From positions 4,975,782 to 5,039,781 of the forward strand of contig CM064573.1 of the NCBI GenBank assembly GCA_032716605.1: 64,000 nucleotides of DNA, given 5' to 3'. Positions 1-11,480 of the stretch are shown here, piece by piece. Under the pieces are notes generated by a model. The model had not been told where the DNA came from. It did no database searches and saw only the letters and a program-made list of their open reading frames with translations. How positions within the stretch are numbered: position 1 is the stretch's first letter; each line of letters starts with the position of its first letter. Both the position numbers and the translations under genes were made by a program. This DNA comes from Paralithodes platypus (taxonomy: Eukaryota > Arthropoda > Malacostraca > Decapoda > Lithodidae).

Positions 1-28
1 TGTATATTTTTTGCCCCACTCTTTTCAG

Positions 29-1930
29 GCGACGGTCAACTAATGTACCCTTGGATGATGGGACTGTTAGTTCCAGACTGTGGATCTCTGTCCGCAGTGC
101 TGATAGGATCCATTAGTGAGGTGATTACAATTCAGGAGGAGTCTACAAGTCAGGAGGACCATACACCATCTGCATCAAAACACGGATCTTCAGTTCTAGC
201 CTGTGGATCTCGGTCCGCAGTGCTGCAAGGATCCTTTAGCGATGTGAAAACACTTCCGGAGGACAATGTGTAAGTGCATTACTTTTACTTACATTTAATT
301 TAAATATATACAATAATATTATTAAATATTATTGCAGTGTGAATAATACATTGATACAGAAACTTTACATTTGTATTATTTTTATTTAGCAAAATGTACA
401 AATAATTACTCGAATTGGGGTCTGAGAGGTGAGAGACACAAGGTAATATAATTGTGTCAGTTAATCCACATGCCAGGGGGTTATTGCATTAAAAATCCTA
501 CCTTACCTCATATATTCCTGTAAGGCCATTTACCAGATAAAGGGTTAAATTTGTTTCAGGAGAAATATAGTGAGAATACTAACAGTAGGCATTTCTATCT
601 TTCAGGAAAAAGCATGGCTTGCCATTAATGGAGCTGGGGGAGGACGCTAGAATGTCACACCCTTCAAAGCCTTCACAGGATGTGAGTGCGGCCTGTCCTC
701 TAGCCGATCCTTCAGAATACGTTCCTCCCAGGTAAGTACACAACATTTTGAAAACAGAATCCTAGTTTTTCGTGTATTTAGGGAATTATTGTATACTAAT
801 ATAATAAATCATGCTACAATTAACTTTATATTTGCATTATAACAACTTATGTATATTTTTTTGCCCCACACTTTTCAGGCGACAGTCAACTAATGTACCC
901 TTGGATGATGGGACTCTGTCAGTTCCAGACTGTGGATCTTTGTCCGCAGTGCTGATAGGATCCATTAGTGAGGTGATTACAATTCAAGAGGAGACTACAA
1001 GTCAGGAGGACCATACACCATCTACATCAAAAAACGGATCTTCAGTTCTAGCCTGCAGGTTTGCATTCCCAGGGTAAAGTTGGTGGCCAACGATTCCCCG
1101 GTACTACAATAACAATGGGAATGGTACAAATAGTAGCAAGTGATGTTGACAGGAACCGAAGCACATATCGGACGGATGTAGTCCAACGCCGGGGCATAGT
1201 GCAACGTGATGTGTCATCTCCGTAGAGTTATTACGGTTGTCCTACACGGTCGGCTCAGAAGGGGTACTAGGGGATATTTTGCCTAGGAAGCTGTCTGAGG
1301 TAGCAGGCTGTAATATACGATAATATTAAATATTATTGCAGTGTGAATAATACTTTGATACAGAAACTTTCCATTTGTATTATTTTTATTTAGCAAAATG
1401 TACAAATAATTACTCGAATTGGGGTCTGAGAGGTGAGAGACACAAGGTAATATAATTTTGCCAGTTAATCCACATGCCAGGGGGTTATTGCATTAAAAAT
1501 CCTACCTTACCTCATATATCCGTGTAAGGCCATTTGCCAGATAAAGGGTTAAATTTGTTTCAGTGAGAAATATAATGAGAATACTAACTGTAGGCATTTC
1601 TATCTTCTTTCAGGCTACAGTTAAGTAATGTACCCTTGGATGATGGGACTCGGTCAGTTCCTGACTGTGGATCTCTGTCCGCAGTGCTACAAGAATCCGG
1701 TAGTGATGTGACTACAATTCAGGAGTACCGTACGTCATCTGCATCAAAACACGGATCTTCAGTTCCAGGCTGTGGATCTCGGTCTGCAGTGCTGCACGGA
1801 TCCGTTAGCGAGGTGACAACACTTCAGGAGGACAATGTGTTAGTTATATATTTATTACTTACAATTAATTGAAATCTATATAATTGCAATACTATTATTA
1901 ATTATTATTATAGTGTGATTAATATTTGGA

Positions 1931-1973
<43 letters not shown>

Positions 1974-2473
1974 TATATTGTTTTTTACTCCTCAGGTATG
2001 AATCAACCTTGTCAGTTTCGGTCTGTGGATCAAGATCTGCGGTTCTCCAGGGGTCCATTAGTGAGGCAACGACTCTTATGGATGAGCAAGGGCCTTTTTC
2101 GCCAGTTACACCAACCATCATAGAAAGTGCAGGATCACAGATGCAGATGAACCAAGCAGCCCTGGAGGGGTCGATCAGAGAAGCATCGACAATTTCCATC
2201 GTCAAGAAGACTTTAAAATTGATAAATCATGGATCTGTCAAAATTTTCAAAATGCCATCATTGCCAATTCAAACGATTCCGACTATATATGAGCATGTGA
2301 AGCATTTAGTGGGTAAATTCCCCCGAAAAGGTATAGGGAGACGGGAAATTGATTGGAATGTAAAGAAACTCTACCTAGAAAGAAAGAACTCGAATTATGG
2401 TAGATTCAAAACGACTGAAATACAACAATACAAATCAAGTCGGGAGGAGAACAAAAATAAACAAAACCATTAA
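29..2473 (+). CDS. Multi-exon gene-like unit with duplicated Cys-Gly-Ser repeat exons
   Basis: I do not recognise the product. Exons inferred from AG/GT borders are 29-269, 606-731, 879-about 1053, 1614-1838 and 1996-2473. Each starts with one base completing a codon and, where a donor is visible, ends with two, so exons are phase-symmetric and can be duplicated without shifting frame. They encode degenerate repeats of about 20 residues of the form CGSxSAVLxGSxSEVxTxQE, seen twice in 29-269, once in the broken 879 exon, twice in 1614-1838 and about one and a half times in the last exon. Exon 606-731 lacks the repeat. The last exon adds a basic tail rich in Lys/Arg/Asn and stops at 2473; AATAAA lies at 2649. 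Exon 29-269 has a 2-bp deletion near position 63 relative to its sisters and the 879 exon is interrupted, so this may be a decaying member of a multicopy family. The 1838 donor (GTTAGT) is weak. Confidence 0.5.
380..545 (-). repeat. Inverted intronic copy of the 3'-flank repeat
   Basis: The reverse complement resembles sequence just downstream of the terminal exon (about 2530-2650) and again at 3300-3480: the order 'aaatggccttacagg', 'gaggtaaggt', then 'aattatttgtacattt' is kept. A second inverted copy sits at about 1393-1560. The flank repeat is therefore present in both orientations around and inside this gene-like unit. Confidence 0.6.
1054..1317. other. Unrelated block replacing the second half of the 879 exon
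   Basis: Up to 'tctagcctg' the 879 exon matches the 29 exon; the match resumes at 'aatattaaatattattgcag'. The 264 bases between do not match the sister copy and replace its second Cys-Gly-Ser repeat and splice donor. I see no coding sequence or terminal repeats in the block. Confidence 0.55.
1393..1560 (-). repeat. Second inverted intronic copy of the 3'-flank repeat
   Basis: Nearly the same sequence as 380-545, in the intron before the 1614 exon. It shows that exon and intron were duplicated together (29-600 resembles 879-1600). Confidence 0.6.
1930..1975. repeat. (AAT)n microsatellite
   Basis: About 14 perfect AAT units lie in the intron just before the terminal exon acceptor. Confidence 0.95.
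1996..2473 (+). CDS. Terminal exon of the duplicated-exon family
   Basis: A polypyrimidine stretch and CAG end at 1995, and the frame stays open from 1996 to a TAA ending at 2473 (about 158 codons). The first residues carry one full copy of the Cys-Gly-Ser repeat and a shorter LEGSIREAST copy. The remainder is new, basic and hydrophilic, with no membrane segment. Similar sequence recurs at 55.5-55.76 kb with frame breaks, and the repeat-bearing part recurs on the minus strand at 17.7 and 29.1 kb, so the exon belongs to a dispersed family. Function unknown. Confidence 0.5.
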
Positions 2474-2648
2474 ATTTGGTATTGGGACACGGCAAACCAA
2501 ACGCAAAATATTAGTATTTAACGGGGTTACGGGTAAATGGCCTTACAGGGATGTTTGAAGTAAGGTTGGCAAAATTGTCTCCCCTCTCCGACCCTATATT
2601 AATTAATTATTTGTACATTGTTTGCCAAATAAGAATAATAATATTAAT

Positions 2649-2654
2649 AATAAA
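2649..2654 (+). promoter_or_regulatory. Candidate polyadenylation signal AATAAA
   Basis: First good AATAAA after the stop at 2473, in an AT-rich flank; consistent with a 3' end for the first gene-like unit. Confidence 0.35.
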
Positions 2655-2791
2655 ATTGTACTATATATACTAATATACAATATATCTATATTTCTTGTTT
2701 GTGTAACCTTCCACGTAGATGTATTTATTTATAGGAAAAACCACAGACGGTCCAGTATTTCACTCTAAAAAAATATTGTTAAAATATTTCA

Positions 2792-2945
2792 CACTACAGC
2801 AAAGTCTCTTTTTTTTTTAATAGCGGAATAATTTTAGGGTTAAATTTGGAGTCTTCTGCCGAGGGTTGTTAGGAGGCCTCTCGAATAGAAATCTATCCGA
2901 TCGTCATGAAGGCTGACATCGAGAAATGTTCGTGAGTGTCTGCCC
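2792..2945. repeat. Direct repeat, copy 1 (partner 3640-3802)
   Basis: Shared landmarks in the same order are 'aatagcggaata', 'ggaggcctctcgaatagaaa' and 'gagaaatgttcg'. The partner starts about 850 bases downstream. The sequence between (2946-3640) is AT-rich, holds 'tctcgaaaaa' and 'atattgtt' motifs several times, and includes a third copy of the 3'-flank repeat (3300-3560). I see no gene there. Confidence 0.7.
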
Positions 2946-3639
2946 CCCAAAAACAAAAAAAAATCACTTCTCTCGAAAAACAATATTGTTCAATTGTTCA
3001 AATATTTCATAAGAGGTTAATCCCCCAAAATTCACCTCTCTCGAAAAAATATTGTTCAGATTTTTCACAACAGGAAATTAATATTGTTCACATTTTTCAT
3101 AGGAGGTTAATTTTTCGGAGAGATACTCTCGAACATTTCTCGACGTCGCTTTCCTGGCAATCTGAAATATTTCGATTCGAGGGTCTTCCAATGACTCTCG
3201 GCATTCTAGAAAATGTTTAGAAACACCTCAGCAGACAACTCTCGTTTGTTTTTATTAAAATAAACCAAATATAGAACTATATTTTATCCCTTTAGAGAGC
3301 AAATGGTCTTGCAGGGATATTTGAGGTAAGCTTGGAATTTGAATGCAATAACTCTTTGGCATGTGAACCAACTGGCAAAATTGTATTACCATGTGCCTCC
3401 GGCCATATTCGACCCTATATCAATTAATTATTTGTAAATGTTGCCTAATAAGAATAATAAAATTTTACTACGCGAGTCCTTGTTTTTGTAACTTTCCACA
3501 TAGATGTACTTATTTATAGGAAAATCCACAGACGATGCAGTATAAGGTGTTATGAATCGAGATAGGGTACCACATCGAAAAAAATTGGAGAGTGGTTCTC
3601 CGAAATATTTACCTCTCTGGAAAAAAATATTGTTGACAC

Positions 3640-3802
3640 TTTTTCACATCACAGCCAAGTCTCGTTTTTGAATAGCGGAATATGTTTTTGTGGGTTAATT
3701 AGAGTCCTCTGCCTTGGGGCGTTGGGAGGCCTCTCGAATAGAAATCTATCCGATCGCCACGAAGGCCTACATAGAGAAATGTTCGAGAGTGTCACCCCCA
3801 AC
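3640..3802. repeat. Direct repeat, copy 2 (partner 2792-2945)
   Basis: Second copy of the block containing 'ggaggcctctcgaatagaaa'. From 3803 to about 4227 I see no supportable gene; small ORFs there have no family features. Confidence 0.7.
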
Positions 3803-4227
3803 AATTTAGCTTTAGTGCCAATCTGGACAAAAAATTGGGCTGTTTTAAGTATAGGGATGCTCAGTGGATCGATCTGTCCGGAGTTAAATTCTCGGGGAAC
3901 ACTATCTACAATGTTCCCTAATATAAGTATTATGGACAAGCCAGTTGCAAGATGGTGTTTCCTAAGGAATTATCCTATCCATAAAACAGGCAAAAATAGA
4001 GCAAGCTTTACCAAAACTTTGCAATTAAATTATAATTTGATTCTGATTTCCAATATGCATTCAAAAAATTAATAGCTCAAATATTTTAATGACTATGCCC
4101 AAATCAAGCAAAAATATCCCGTCCGTACTCCTTACGGACTGACCTGAGTCAGGTAATATTCCCTAAACATCTCTAACATTGGTTCACAGCCAACTGCTGA
4201 AGCGGTGGGAGATAATGTTCATTCCAT

Positions 4228-4488
4228 TCATCCTTTATTATCATATCGTCCTGACATCCCAACACCAGCTGGTATATTATATATGTGGGACCCTTGCTCC
4301 TGTTCCGTAGCCCAAATAGCTAGCTTTTTAACACATTCTTTGAAGAAGAGACGTCTATTTTCCACAGTGTCTCTTTCTAACCCGTTTGCGAAATGTATAT
4401 CATTCGATGATTCCACATCATACTGACCAACTTCATTATGTTCAATGAGGCCACCAATCCCAAACTGAGTAACGAGTGTAACTAGTTT
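4228..4488 (-). pseudogene. C-terminal half of a macro-domain-like protein, split by a solo LTR
   Basis: On the minus strand a frame open from the LTR edge encodes LVTLVTQFGIGG, then a polar helix-like stretch, KECVKKLAIWAT and IYNIPAGVG. The order 'VTQxGIG ... FKEC ... W ... PAGxG' resembles the second half of macro-domain (ADP-ribose-binding) proteins common in invertebrate genomes. The first half lies at 6203-6521, also minus, on the far side of a solo LTR. When the LTR and one target duplication are ignored the two halves adjoin, with a single 1-base frame slip near 6240. The macro assignment is from pattern memory and moderate; the split-gene geometry is directly visible. Confidence 0.5.
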
Positions 4489-6202
4489 AGGTTGTGACGC
4501 CTCCCGGCGTTAGCAGAATGGTTGTGTGGGGCATTGCAGCTCGCTAGCGCTCGCCAGGCTGGGGGGATGGGCTACAGTTGTCCTAGAATGATCTGCTTTA
4601 TTTAATTAGTGTCGTGTTGCCACAGACAGTCTAGAAATGGTCTTTGTTTTGGTCTGTGACCGCGCCTTATATTTTATATTCGCTATAATATAAATGTTGC
4701 TTGTGTGGGAGGCGAGCGAGAGGGGGTGAGGGAGTACACCTGGCAGCGGGGTGAGCTATGACGCGGCTCGCTTGGGCGCTGACGGCGTTGGCGGCCGGGT
4801 GGTCAACTAGTCCCTTCCCGTCGCTGCCTCGTGTTCTTTACCAGCTCAGAGCTTGCCTGACACGCGTATCGCCTACACCCATTGCAATTCTTTCCCCCAT
4901 ACTCGCTACTTTGCATACTATTTCTCTCTCTCGACTTCTCCTTTCTCATTCTCTAATCTTTATTAAACTCAACATCCCTTCTGGTTTCAGCATAGACGTT
5001 CACCGTCGACCAGTCGTATTGTACGCGAAGCTCTCAGATATTTCCATGTATTAGGTTAAGGAGGTATTATGCTTTATTGAGGGTTAGAGAGACGGACTTT
5101 TCCGTATGTGTCCTCTCTCGGGAAGGTTGTAGACCGGTATATGTCTCCCTGGCAAGGTGTTGAGTGATTCTTCTTGGTTATCTAAAGCTAGACTGGGGGT
5201 AAGGTTACTGTGTCGTTGTCTCCGATGTGTGCAGTGTTAGCTAAGCTCTGAACGACATCGACAGGTACTGTGGGAGCCTAAGTTGTCTTCGGGTTGGTTT
5301 ATTTTGCGAGCACAGCGCTGTGGTGTGAGAGGGCCATAGCCTATCCCTCACAACATAGTGCTGCCTCTTTGTGTTGACTTCTGAGGGATCGCCAGGATAG
5401 AGCTAGGTACTAGAGACCTAGATTTATCAAGAGAGCATCCCCGTCATATAACGTAATCTTCATTATACCACCTTCGGACAACGTTAGGCTACGAGCCGCA
5501 TGCTCGCCCATTGTTGCCCTGCCTTGATAACCCAGCTAGACTTTATTAACTGAGCAGACACTGGTTAGAGATAAGCCCCATTATTATATGTATGCAGCAT
5601 TATTATTCACTGCACTTTTGAGCCGAGGTTGTTATTGAGTTGCACAACCCGAGTAGGCTGTTGCGTTGTGTCACGAAGCATTTCTTTAGTTGTCGAGCAT
5701 TACTACCTTTGCGCAGTCTTTATTATTCGCCTGCCTATTATTACTATATGTCCTAGCATTTATTGTGACCCGTATTCTGCATTATAATTGTTCAAGATTC
5801 TTTACGAACATCTTCCCAGCATCAGACTTATTTCAGAAGTTTCCAGTTGATGTTGCAGGACTAGCATTGCACTTTCTTTAATACAGGAGTGCCAGTTATT
5901 TGAGTATCTACCGTAACGTTAATTAATCACGTTAACTATCTTTTCTTTGTGTAACATAATCGAGTAATCTTTTACTGTTTGAGAATAGGCTGTTTCATTG
6001 AGCGTCAGCCTAGTGTGTGTGCACCAGTTACCGAGTCATAGGATACCTCGTTGTCCAGGCACGACTCAGGGCGGTAATGGTGTTTTGTTTCCCAGTGTTT
6101 AAGGCAGGGGTTGGATCTAGTGTTACCGTTGTTGCTTTTTGCCATTATCTAGTCCAATGTTGAAGAGCCCTGTGTCTTTGAGAACCTGGATCGTAACAAG
6201 GT
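4489..6202. mobile_element. Solo LTR (4493-6198) with 4-bp target duplication AGGT
   Basis: The block begins TGTGACG and ends CGTAACA, a near-perfect short terminal inversion with canonical TG...CA ends. It is flanked directly by AGGT at 4489-4492 and 6199-6202. Length 1706 bp. A TATA-like stretch lies near 4670-4690. I find no internal gag or pol, and the flanks are two halves of one minus-strand reading frame, so this is best read as a solo LTR left after LTR-LTR recombination. ORFs inside it (4758-5054, 5690-5881) look incidental. Confidence 0.75.
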
Positions 6203-6521
6203 GAACCACTGTAAGGGACCCTCACTCGGGGAATGATGTCTCCGGGAGACTTTCTATCATCGCGTACGGCTCTAGATAGATTTCGTCTCTCTCTCTGTAC
6301 ACATCAGCATAGGGGTATAGAGCTGCTAAATCATAGGCGAGCCCGAATGAATCACACCCAATAGCGTTCACTCCAAAAACAATAACCGAGGCAGGTGAAT
6401 TACACAGATCATCGCACGCCAACCCTCTCAAGATTGAGGAGCGACCAATTGTCCATCTACAATATCGCTCTGCCTGGACTAGAATACACAACATATACAC
6501 AACACTGCTCCCCCACCCCAA
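6203..6521 (-). pseudogene. N-terminal half of a macro-domain-like protein, split by a solo LTR
   Basis: Minus-strand frame 6521-6222 encodes CNSPASVIVFGVNAIGCD followed by FGLAYDLAALYPYADVY. The VNAxGxDxFGxAY segment sits where macro domains carry the ligand-binding VNA..N/G-rich loop, and is followed by a YPxADVY strand/helix. The frame closes at 6222; one base off, it stays open through VPYSGSP to the LTR edge and then continues at 4488 with LVTLVTQ. The gene was therefore probably intact before insertion apart from this slip. Upstream (above 6521) the coding signal fades. Function untested; ADP-ribose hydrolysis or binding is only a family-level inference. Confidence 0.5.
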
Positions 6522-6572
6522 CCCAGTCTCTCAAACAACTTCTAACCCGTGCTCCGCACATACAGGGCTGCC

Positions 6573-6604
6573 CCCCCCTCCCCCCCATTCAGTGAGGGAG
6601 GGAG
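6573..6604. repeat. C-rich then G-rich low-complexity stretch
   Basis: Short C-run followed by 'gggagggaggg'. From 6605 to 6900 I see no gene. Confidence 0.6.
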
Positions 6605-6907
6605 GGAGAAGACACGTCGAAATATGTCGCTCTGACTGTGTAATTTGGTTTCTTCTTCCTGACCGCTCCTGCGGAAGAATTCTGGGTCTGACATATGTTT
6701 TAGCCAGTTGACAAAAATATAGCCGGTTAGGAAATAAAAACAACTATTACATTATCTTTGTTGTATTGAAAATAATTAATTGTTTACAAATTTATTTTAT
6801 TTTTTTCCCACCTGGAAGCTTCTCTGTAATGTCAGCGACGACGTAGTCGAATCTGGGAAGAGTTTTTGGGCTACATTGTACTCTTTATATTGAAATAGCA
6901 TCTTCGA

Positions 6908-7006
6908 CGACGCTGGTCATTGTTCCTCTCAGAGCAACGAACGCAGACCTCGCAGGTAGACCAATCTTTCGGTAACTTGAGTGAGAGGAAACAATGACCA
7001 GCGTCG
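6908..7006. repeat. Fold-back: ~25-bp inverted repeat
   Basis: 'cgacgctggtcattgt' plus 'tcctctca' at 6908-6931 is answered by its reverse complement at 6982-7006, with one extra base. The loop is about 50 bases. It could be a small transposon terminus pair or an inverted duplication. Confidence 0.8.
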
Positions 7007-7363
7007 TTGTCATGCGACAGACATCGATAAATCTTGGAGAAATGTGCGATGGCGTACCTCACCGAAAATCTTTTCTCTCTCTAAAATCTCTCTTCTCTCC
7101 AAAAAAAATAGTGTTCAAATTTTTCACATCTCGCAGGTACACCAATCCATAGAGTACATATGACCTGGAGGCGAAAGCGTGAATTAATGGGACCGAGGAT
7201 AGTCAATATAATGTCTTTGTGGGGACCCTCCCCTCCCATTGTGATCGTGCTGCCATCTCTCGAACGTGCGGATCCCTATTTACAGATGTGTGGCGTCTTC
7301 TTTCGCCTCTAGGTCTTATTATGTACTCTATGGACCAATCTCTGGGCAGAGATACTCTACGAC

Positions 7364-7945
7364 GTACAATACGAAGCATGACCTAGGTGTAAACGACACA
7401 CTATATGAATCATTGGGGGAGGTAAATTTGCCTGTGAGACGCCCTCGAACATTTCCTCAGCCGTCATCGAAAAATGATGGAGAGTCGCACTTCGAAAAAT
7501 ATATCTCTCACGAAAAAACATATGTTCGTGTATTTTCACACAAACATTTAGGCGATCTTCTGCTGTCCAACGTGAGTTGGTGGGCTTTGGGAGCGATCGG
7601 AAATACTTTGATTCGAGAGCTCCGACAACCCCAGGCAGACGACTCACCAACAATAAAATCTGCTATTCGACTTGAGTTGGTGGTGAACCTTTTTTGGGGC
7701 GGGGGAGGGTCTAAATTTGTGTGTGTGAAATCTTTTGTGGACAAATTACGATTTTTTTTTTTTTTTCTCGAGAAAGCTAAATTGTTCGAAGAGTGACTCT
7801 CCATCATTTCTAGATGACGGCTGAGGCAATGTTCAAAGGCGTTTCACAGGAAAATGTACCTCCCCCAATTCTTCGTTTAGTGTGTCAGTCATCTAATCAA
7901 TGCTTCGTATATTACGTTGTGTACACCTAGGTCAAGCTTTGTATG
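7364..7945. mobile_element. Fold-back (MITE-like) element with ~130-160 bp inverted arms
   Basis: The left arm (about 7364-7500) and right arm (about 7785-7945) match as reverse complements through 'acgaagcat', 'gacctaggtg', 'gggggaggta', 'cctcagccgtcat' and 'gatggagagtc'. The centre carries AT-rich sequence and a T run. No transposase is inside. The arm motif 'acgaagcatgaccta' also occurs, inverted, at 63767-63782 just past a transposase-like gene, suggesting a non-autonomous relative. ORFs on both strands here are shadows of the arms. Confidence 0.65.
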
Positions 7946-8152
7946 TGAAAAAGTTTCCACAAATACTCTTGCAAATGGCCTGTCCGTAATACTAATTGCT
8001 GCAGTATGGCGGAACCCTTACTTGGGGTACCAGAGGTTAGAGACTTCTTAGGGAACGTCATCCTGCAACTGTCCTGTCCGTAATGTGAATAGAGACTTAA
8101 ATTATTGGCTCTCCATGCGCGGAAAATTCTGTATTTCATTTTTTTCGAGAAT

Positions 8153-8395
8153 GGCAGGGTACCGTCTAGTCACTAGTGCGTCTTCCATTAGGGTACAGTG
8201 CCGTCTATTGTTTTGTTCACCTGGCAGGGTATCATCTAGTGTTTCGTTCATCTGGACAGGGTACCGTCGAGTGCTTCGTTCATCTGGACAGGTCTAGGTG
8301 CTTCGCCCATCTTGACTGGGTACCGTCTTGTGCTTCGTTCCTAAGGGTATCGTCTAGTGCTTCGTTCATCTGTACAGGGTACCGGCTAGTGCTTT
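8153..8395. repeat. Degenerate minisatellite, ~33-bp unit
   Basis: Roughly eight variants of 'gggtaccgtctagtgcttcg' followed by 'ttcatctggaca' run head to tail with substitutions and short deletions. ORFs reported across it reflect the repeat. Confidence 0.8.
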
Positions 8396-8664
8396 GAGTC
8401 AATGCGAGATATTCTTAGGTAACAGTGCTTGACCGTGGGTCAGTCAGTAATTAGCCTTCGGACAGGAGCCCCGTACCTAGCAACGAGGATACATCTTCGA
8501 GGTGTTCCACTCGTCCACCGTAGTGAAAATTTCTGCCGCCGGCTCTCTCTCTCTCTCGCGATTACGGCCGCCGAACAGAGTTTTGTTGTAAGTATATATA
8601 TACTATATATTCGTATTTGGTCGTACTATGCTTTATCTTGCACATAGAAGTGTATAGATCTTGT

Positions 8665-8790
8665 ATCATGTCGCGCTTGAACCTGCTCATAGGAGTGTAT
8701 AAAATCTGAATCCTATATTTCAATATATGAAATATAACTTACATAACTTACATTTCTAAAAAGTGAAAAATGGTGCGCAAATATATTTAA
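8665..8790. repeat. Partial copy of the ~430-bp satellite unit
   Basis: 'atcatgtcgcgcttgaac' through 'aaaaagtgaaaaatg' matches the units at 11.5 and 12.0 kb. Between 8800 and 11460 I see no gene, only AT-rich single-copy-looking sequence with a few short tandem repeats. Confidence 0.7.
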
Positions 8791-10321
8791 AGTATTGTCT
8801 AAATAGTGGATATTTAATCCATCACATCTTCTTGTTTTCATTCGTTACCGAGTTCTGTAATATTTCATACGATTACCTAATATAGGTAACACTTATAGGT
8901 TGTGTTAGTTTGCTTAGGTTAGGTCAGGGGAGTTGCAGAACTTCTAGATTATTAACCGGCGACTGCAACGGCCCCTGAACAACCGCCAAGCCATGATTCC
9001 GCTGGCACAAACTTTAACCCGGCAAATTTTTTTAGGAAATAATTTACTAAGAAAAAAAAACTTCAGAATAAAACTGAACGAAAAAAAAAATTAATCTGAA
9101 TGATTTCAAAACTAGATTACATTAAGAAAATATCAATCAATCAAACTTCCATAATTCAAATCAAAAGAAACTCGAAAAAAACAAAAATCATGAACGTGTG
9201 TATTTCGGTAGAATTTGGACAAAAAGATGTTAATTAAAACCCGAAAATTATATTTTTACAAACTCGCACTCAATGTAAGCAAATGGTATCGGCAATGTGT
9301 TAACAGAAGAAACAATATAGGCCTACTATCGAGCGAAAGAAAAACAATTAAGATGAAAATGATAAACTCGTTAGAAATTCACAAAATATGTTAAGAAAAA
9401 TTAAAATCACACTGTACGTACAAGAAAGATGTTAAAATAACGCACTTATAAGAAAAACAAACAAAATTACAACTACCTTCGCACCCATGAGCGAGAAGAG
9501 ATACAGAGGTAGATGCAGCCAAAACCTTGGAGGCCGCACGAACCCACTCGTAAATTTATTGTAATTAAAATAATTAACAAGAAATGAACACTAAATTCAC
9601 TTTAAAACCTCAGATGTATTAAACACTAAATTAACTCAACCGCTTAGATCAACATGCGGGTTTAAAAAACTTAAGAAAAATTAATGAATATTACTGACTT
9701 GGGAAATTAACCCCTATAAAGTCTTAAAAACAAATGGTGTCACTTAGGAATAACAATTTAATAATAACATCTGGGAATTACCGCAACCCGCACACACTTC
9801 TACACACTGCAAAGGTGACAGGAAGAATGAATGTGTGAGTTTGCCCACCCTATCCCGGGGTCGCGGTATGACATGATCCATATGAGAATACAGATATGAA
9901 ATGACATGATGAGAAATTGGAGTTTCGACTGAACGACATGATAAAGTGACCTCCATGTCACTGACGATTTGACATGTGTTAGAAAACACGCAATATCTAG
10001 GAAGACTCGTTGTATGAGACATATTTAGATAAATGAATTTATCTCGCTAGACATGCGGGAAATAATTGACCGTAATATATAGATGTTTGATATTCACTGT
10101 ACACACCTTTAAAATCACTTTGAAGAGTATTGATGGTAGTAAATTTTCTAAAATCTAAATGGAGAGAGTTGAGGAGTGAAGTGTGGTCGAAGGCAGAGGT
10201 CAGCACTGTTTATCAACACACGCACTAAATCTGCTCAGCTGATCCCGCAACAACGATGCAACACGATGACTCCACACTCTCCTCTCTTGATAAAGTCGTC
10301 TCCCGACAGCAACAGGAATCG

Positions 10322-10362
10322 CCGTAGACTGGTAGACTAGTAGACTGGTAGACTGGTAGAAT
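10322..10362. repeat. Short tandem repeat (gtagactg)n
   Basis: Five near-perfect copies of an 8-9 base unit 'gtagactg'. Confidence 0.85.
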
Positions 10363-11480
10363 CTCAAAGTGTAGAAATGGTTTTAACTTAACCAATTTGT
10401 GGTTGGAAGGTAACAGAGATAAATTGAACAGGAACTCAGGAAACAATGAATGCTGTGCTGCTAGATGATTGGTATTGTAGACCGGATAAAACTGGATCAA
10501 ATGGTAGATAATGGTAGAATGGTTGAGTGTAGGCTTGATAATTCTTCGAATGAACGTGGTATAGTCGCCTAAATTAACAATTCATGTTAAAAAGGAGCAT
10601 CGCTGCCTACCATGTTACGTAAGACTATTAGGAGTAGTCAAATGTATTCATAGGGTTAACTCCAGGTAGGAGTATTAGGACGTTTTGAGTTACGATCCTA
10701 TATTTATGATAAGGCTTAACTATTGAAGCTATATAAGGCTGACTGAAGGTGTCGATGGCCTTAAGAGATGTAAATATATGTTTTAGTTATAGGTTGATTG
10801 AAGATAAGTTGATCTGAGCTCTCTCTGCTCGTTGATGATAGATTAATCGATTGATATATAATTATATATATATATAAGTAGTTATAATGCTGCCACCACC
10901 GATTACCATATATATTATATTGATAGATATAGGTAAAGGGAATATAATTAAAGATCTCTGGTCCAAAAACACTTTGACATATTTAAGTAACAATCTGAAA
11001 GATATACAGAAGTACTATAAAGTAATATAAGAGTAAACCCTAACTAAAGAGGGTATCTCTGGGTATATGTTATCACCCTGGATGTTCGATCTATCTGCCT
11101 TCTCTCCCTATATCTCACCTTCTCGCCACCTCAAAGCCACACCTATAATTCACTTCCCGGTTACAAGAGGGCTACCCGTGGTTACAAGATGGCGTTGGAG
11201 AAGGTACAGTGAGTGTCATCTCGGCTGAATGTGTGTGACAGGATATGACCAGACAATACACCACAGGGGCAAATGATCTGTCGACCTCTGTCGACTGCCA
11301 CATGTGTTTGTAATATTTCATTAATCGATTTTAGGAGTAGAGTTGGTTGTTGGATAGAACATAATAAATGTACAGTCCCCCATATAAATCTAGACACTGT
11401 AACTAAAACACCTTAAAATTATATGATAGATGGTTATAATGATTTCATAATAAATAGTATAACCCTGAGATGTAATAAAT

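Noticed and set aside
1876..2205. 109-codon minus-strand ORF with a leucine run
   Set aside because: The run is the (AAT)n microsatellite read in another frame; the rest is antisense of the terminal exon.
4758..5054. 98-codon ORF starting MTRLAWALTALAAGW, signal-peptide-like
   Set aside because: Lies wholly inside the solo LTR and has no homologous features.
6185..6205. 'cgtaacaaggtgaacc' resembles the 3' end of 18S rRNA
   Set aside because: Only about 11 bases match, the rRNA context is absent on both sides, and the position is exactly the end of a solo LTR plus its AGGT duplication.
8153..8395. CRISPR-like array
   Set aside because: Units are contiguous and degenerate with no spacer structure; it is a minisatellite in a eukaryotic context.
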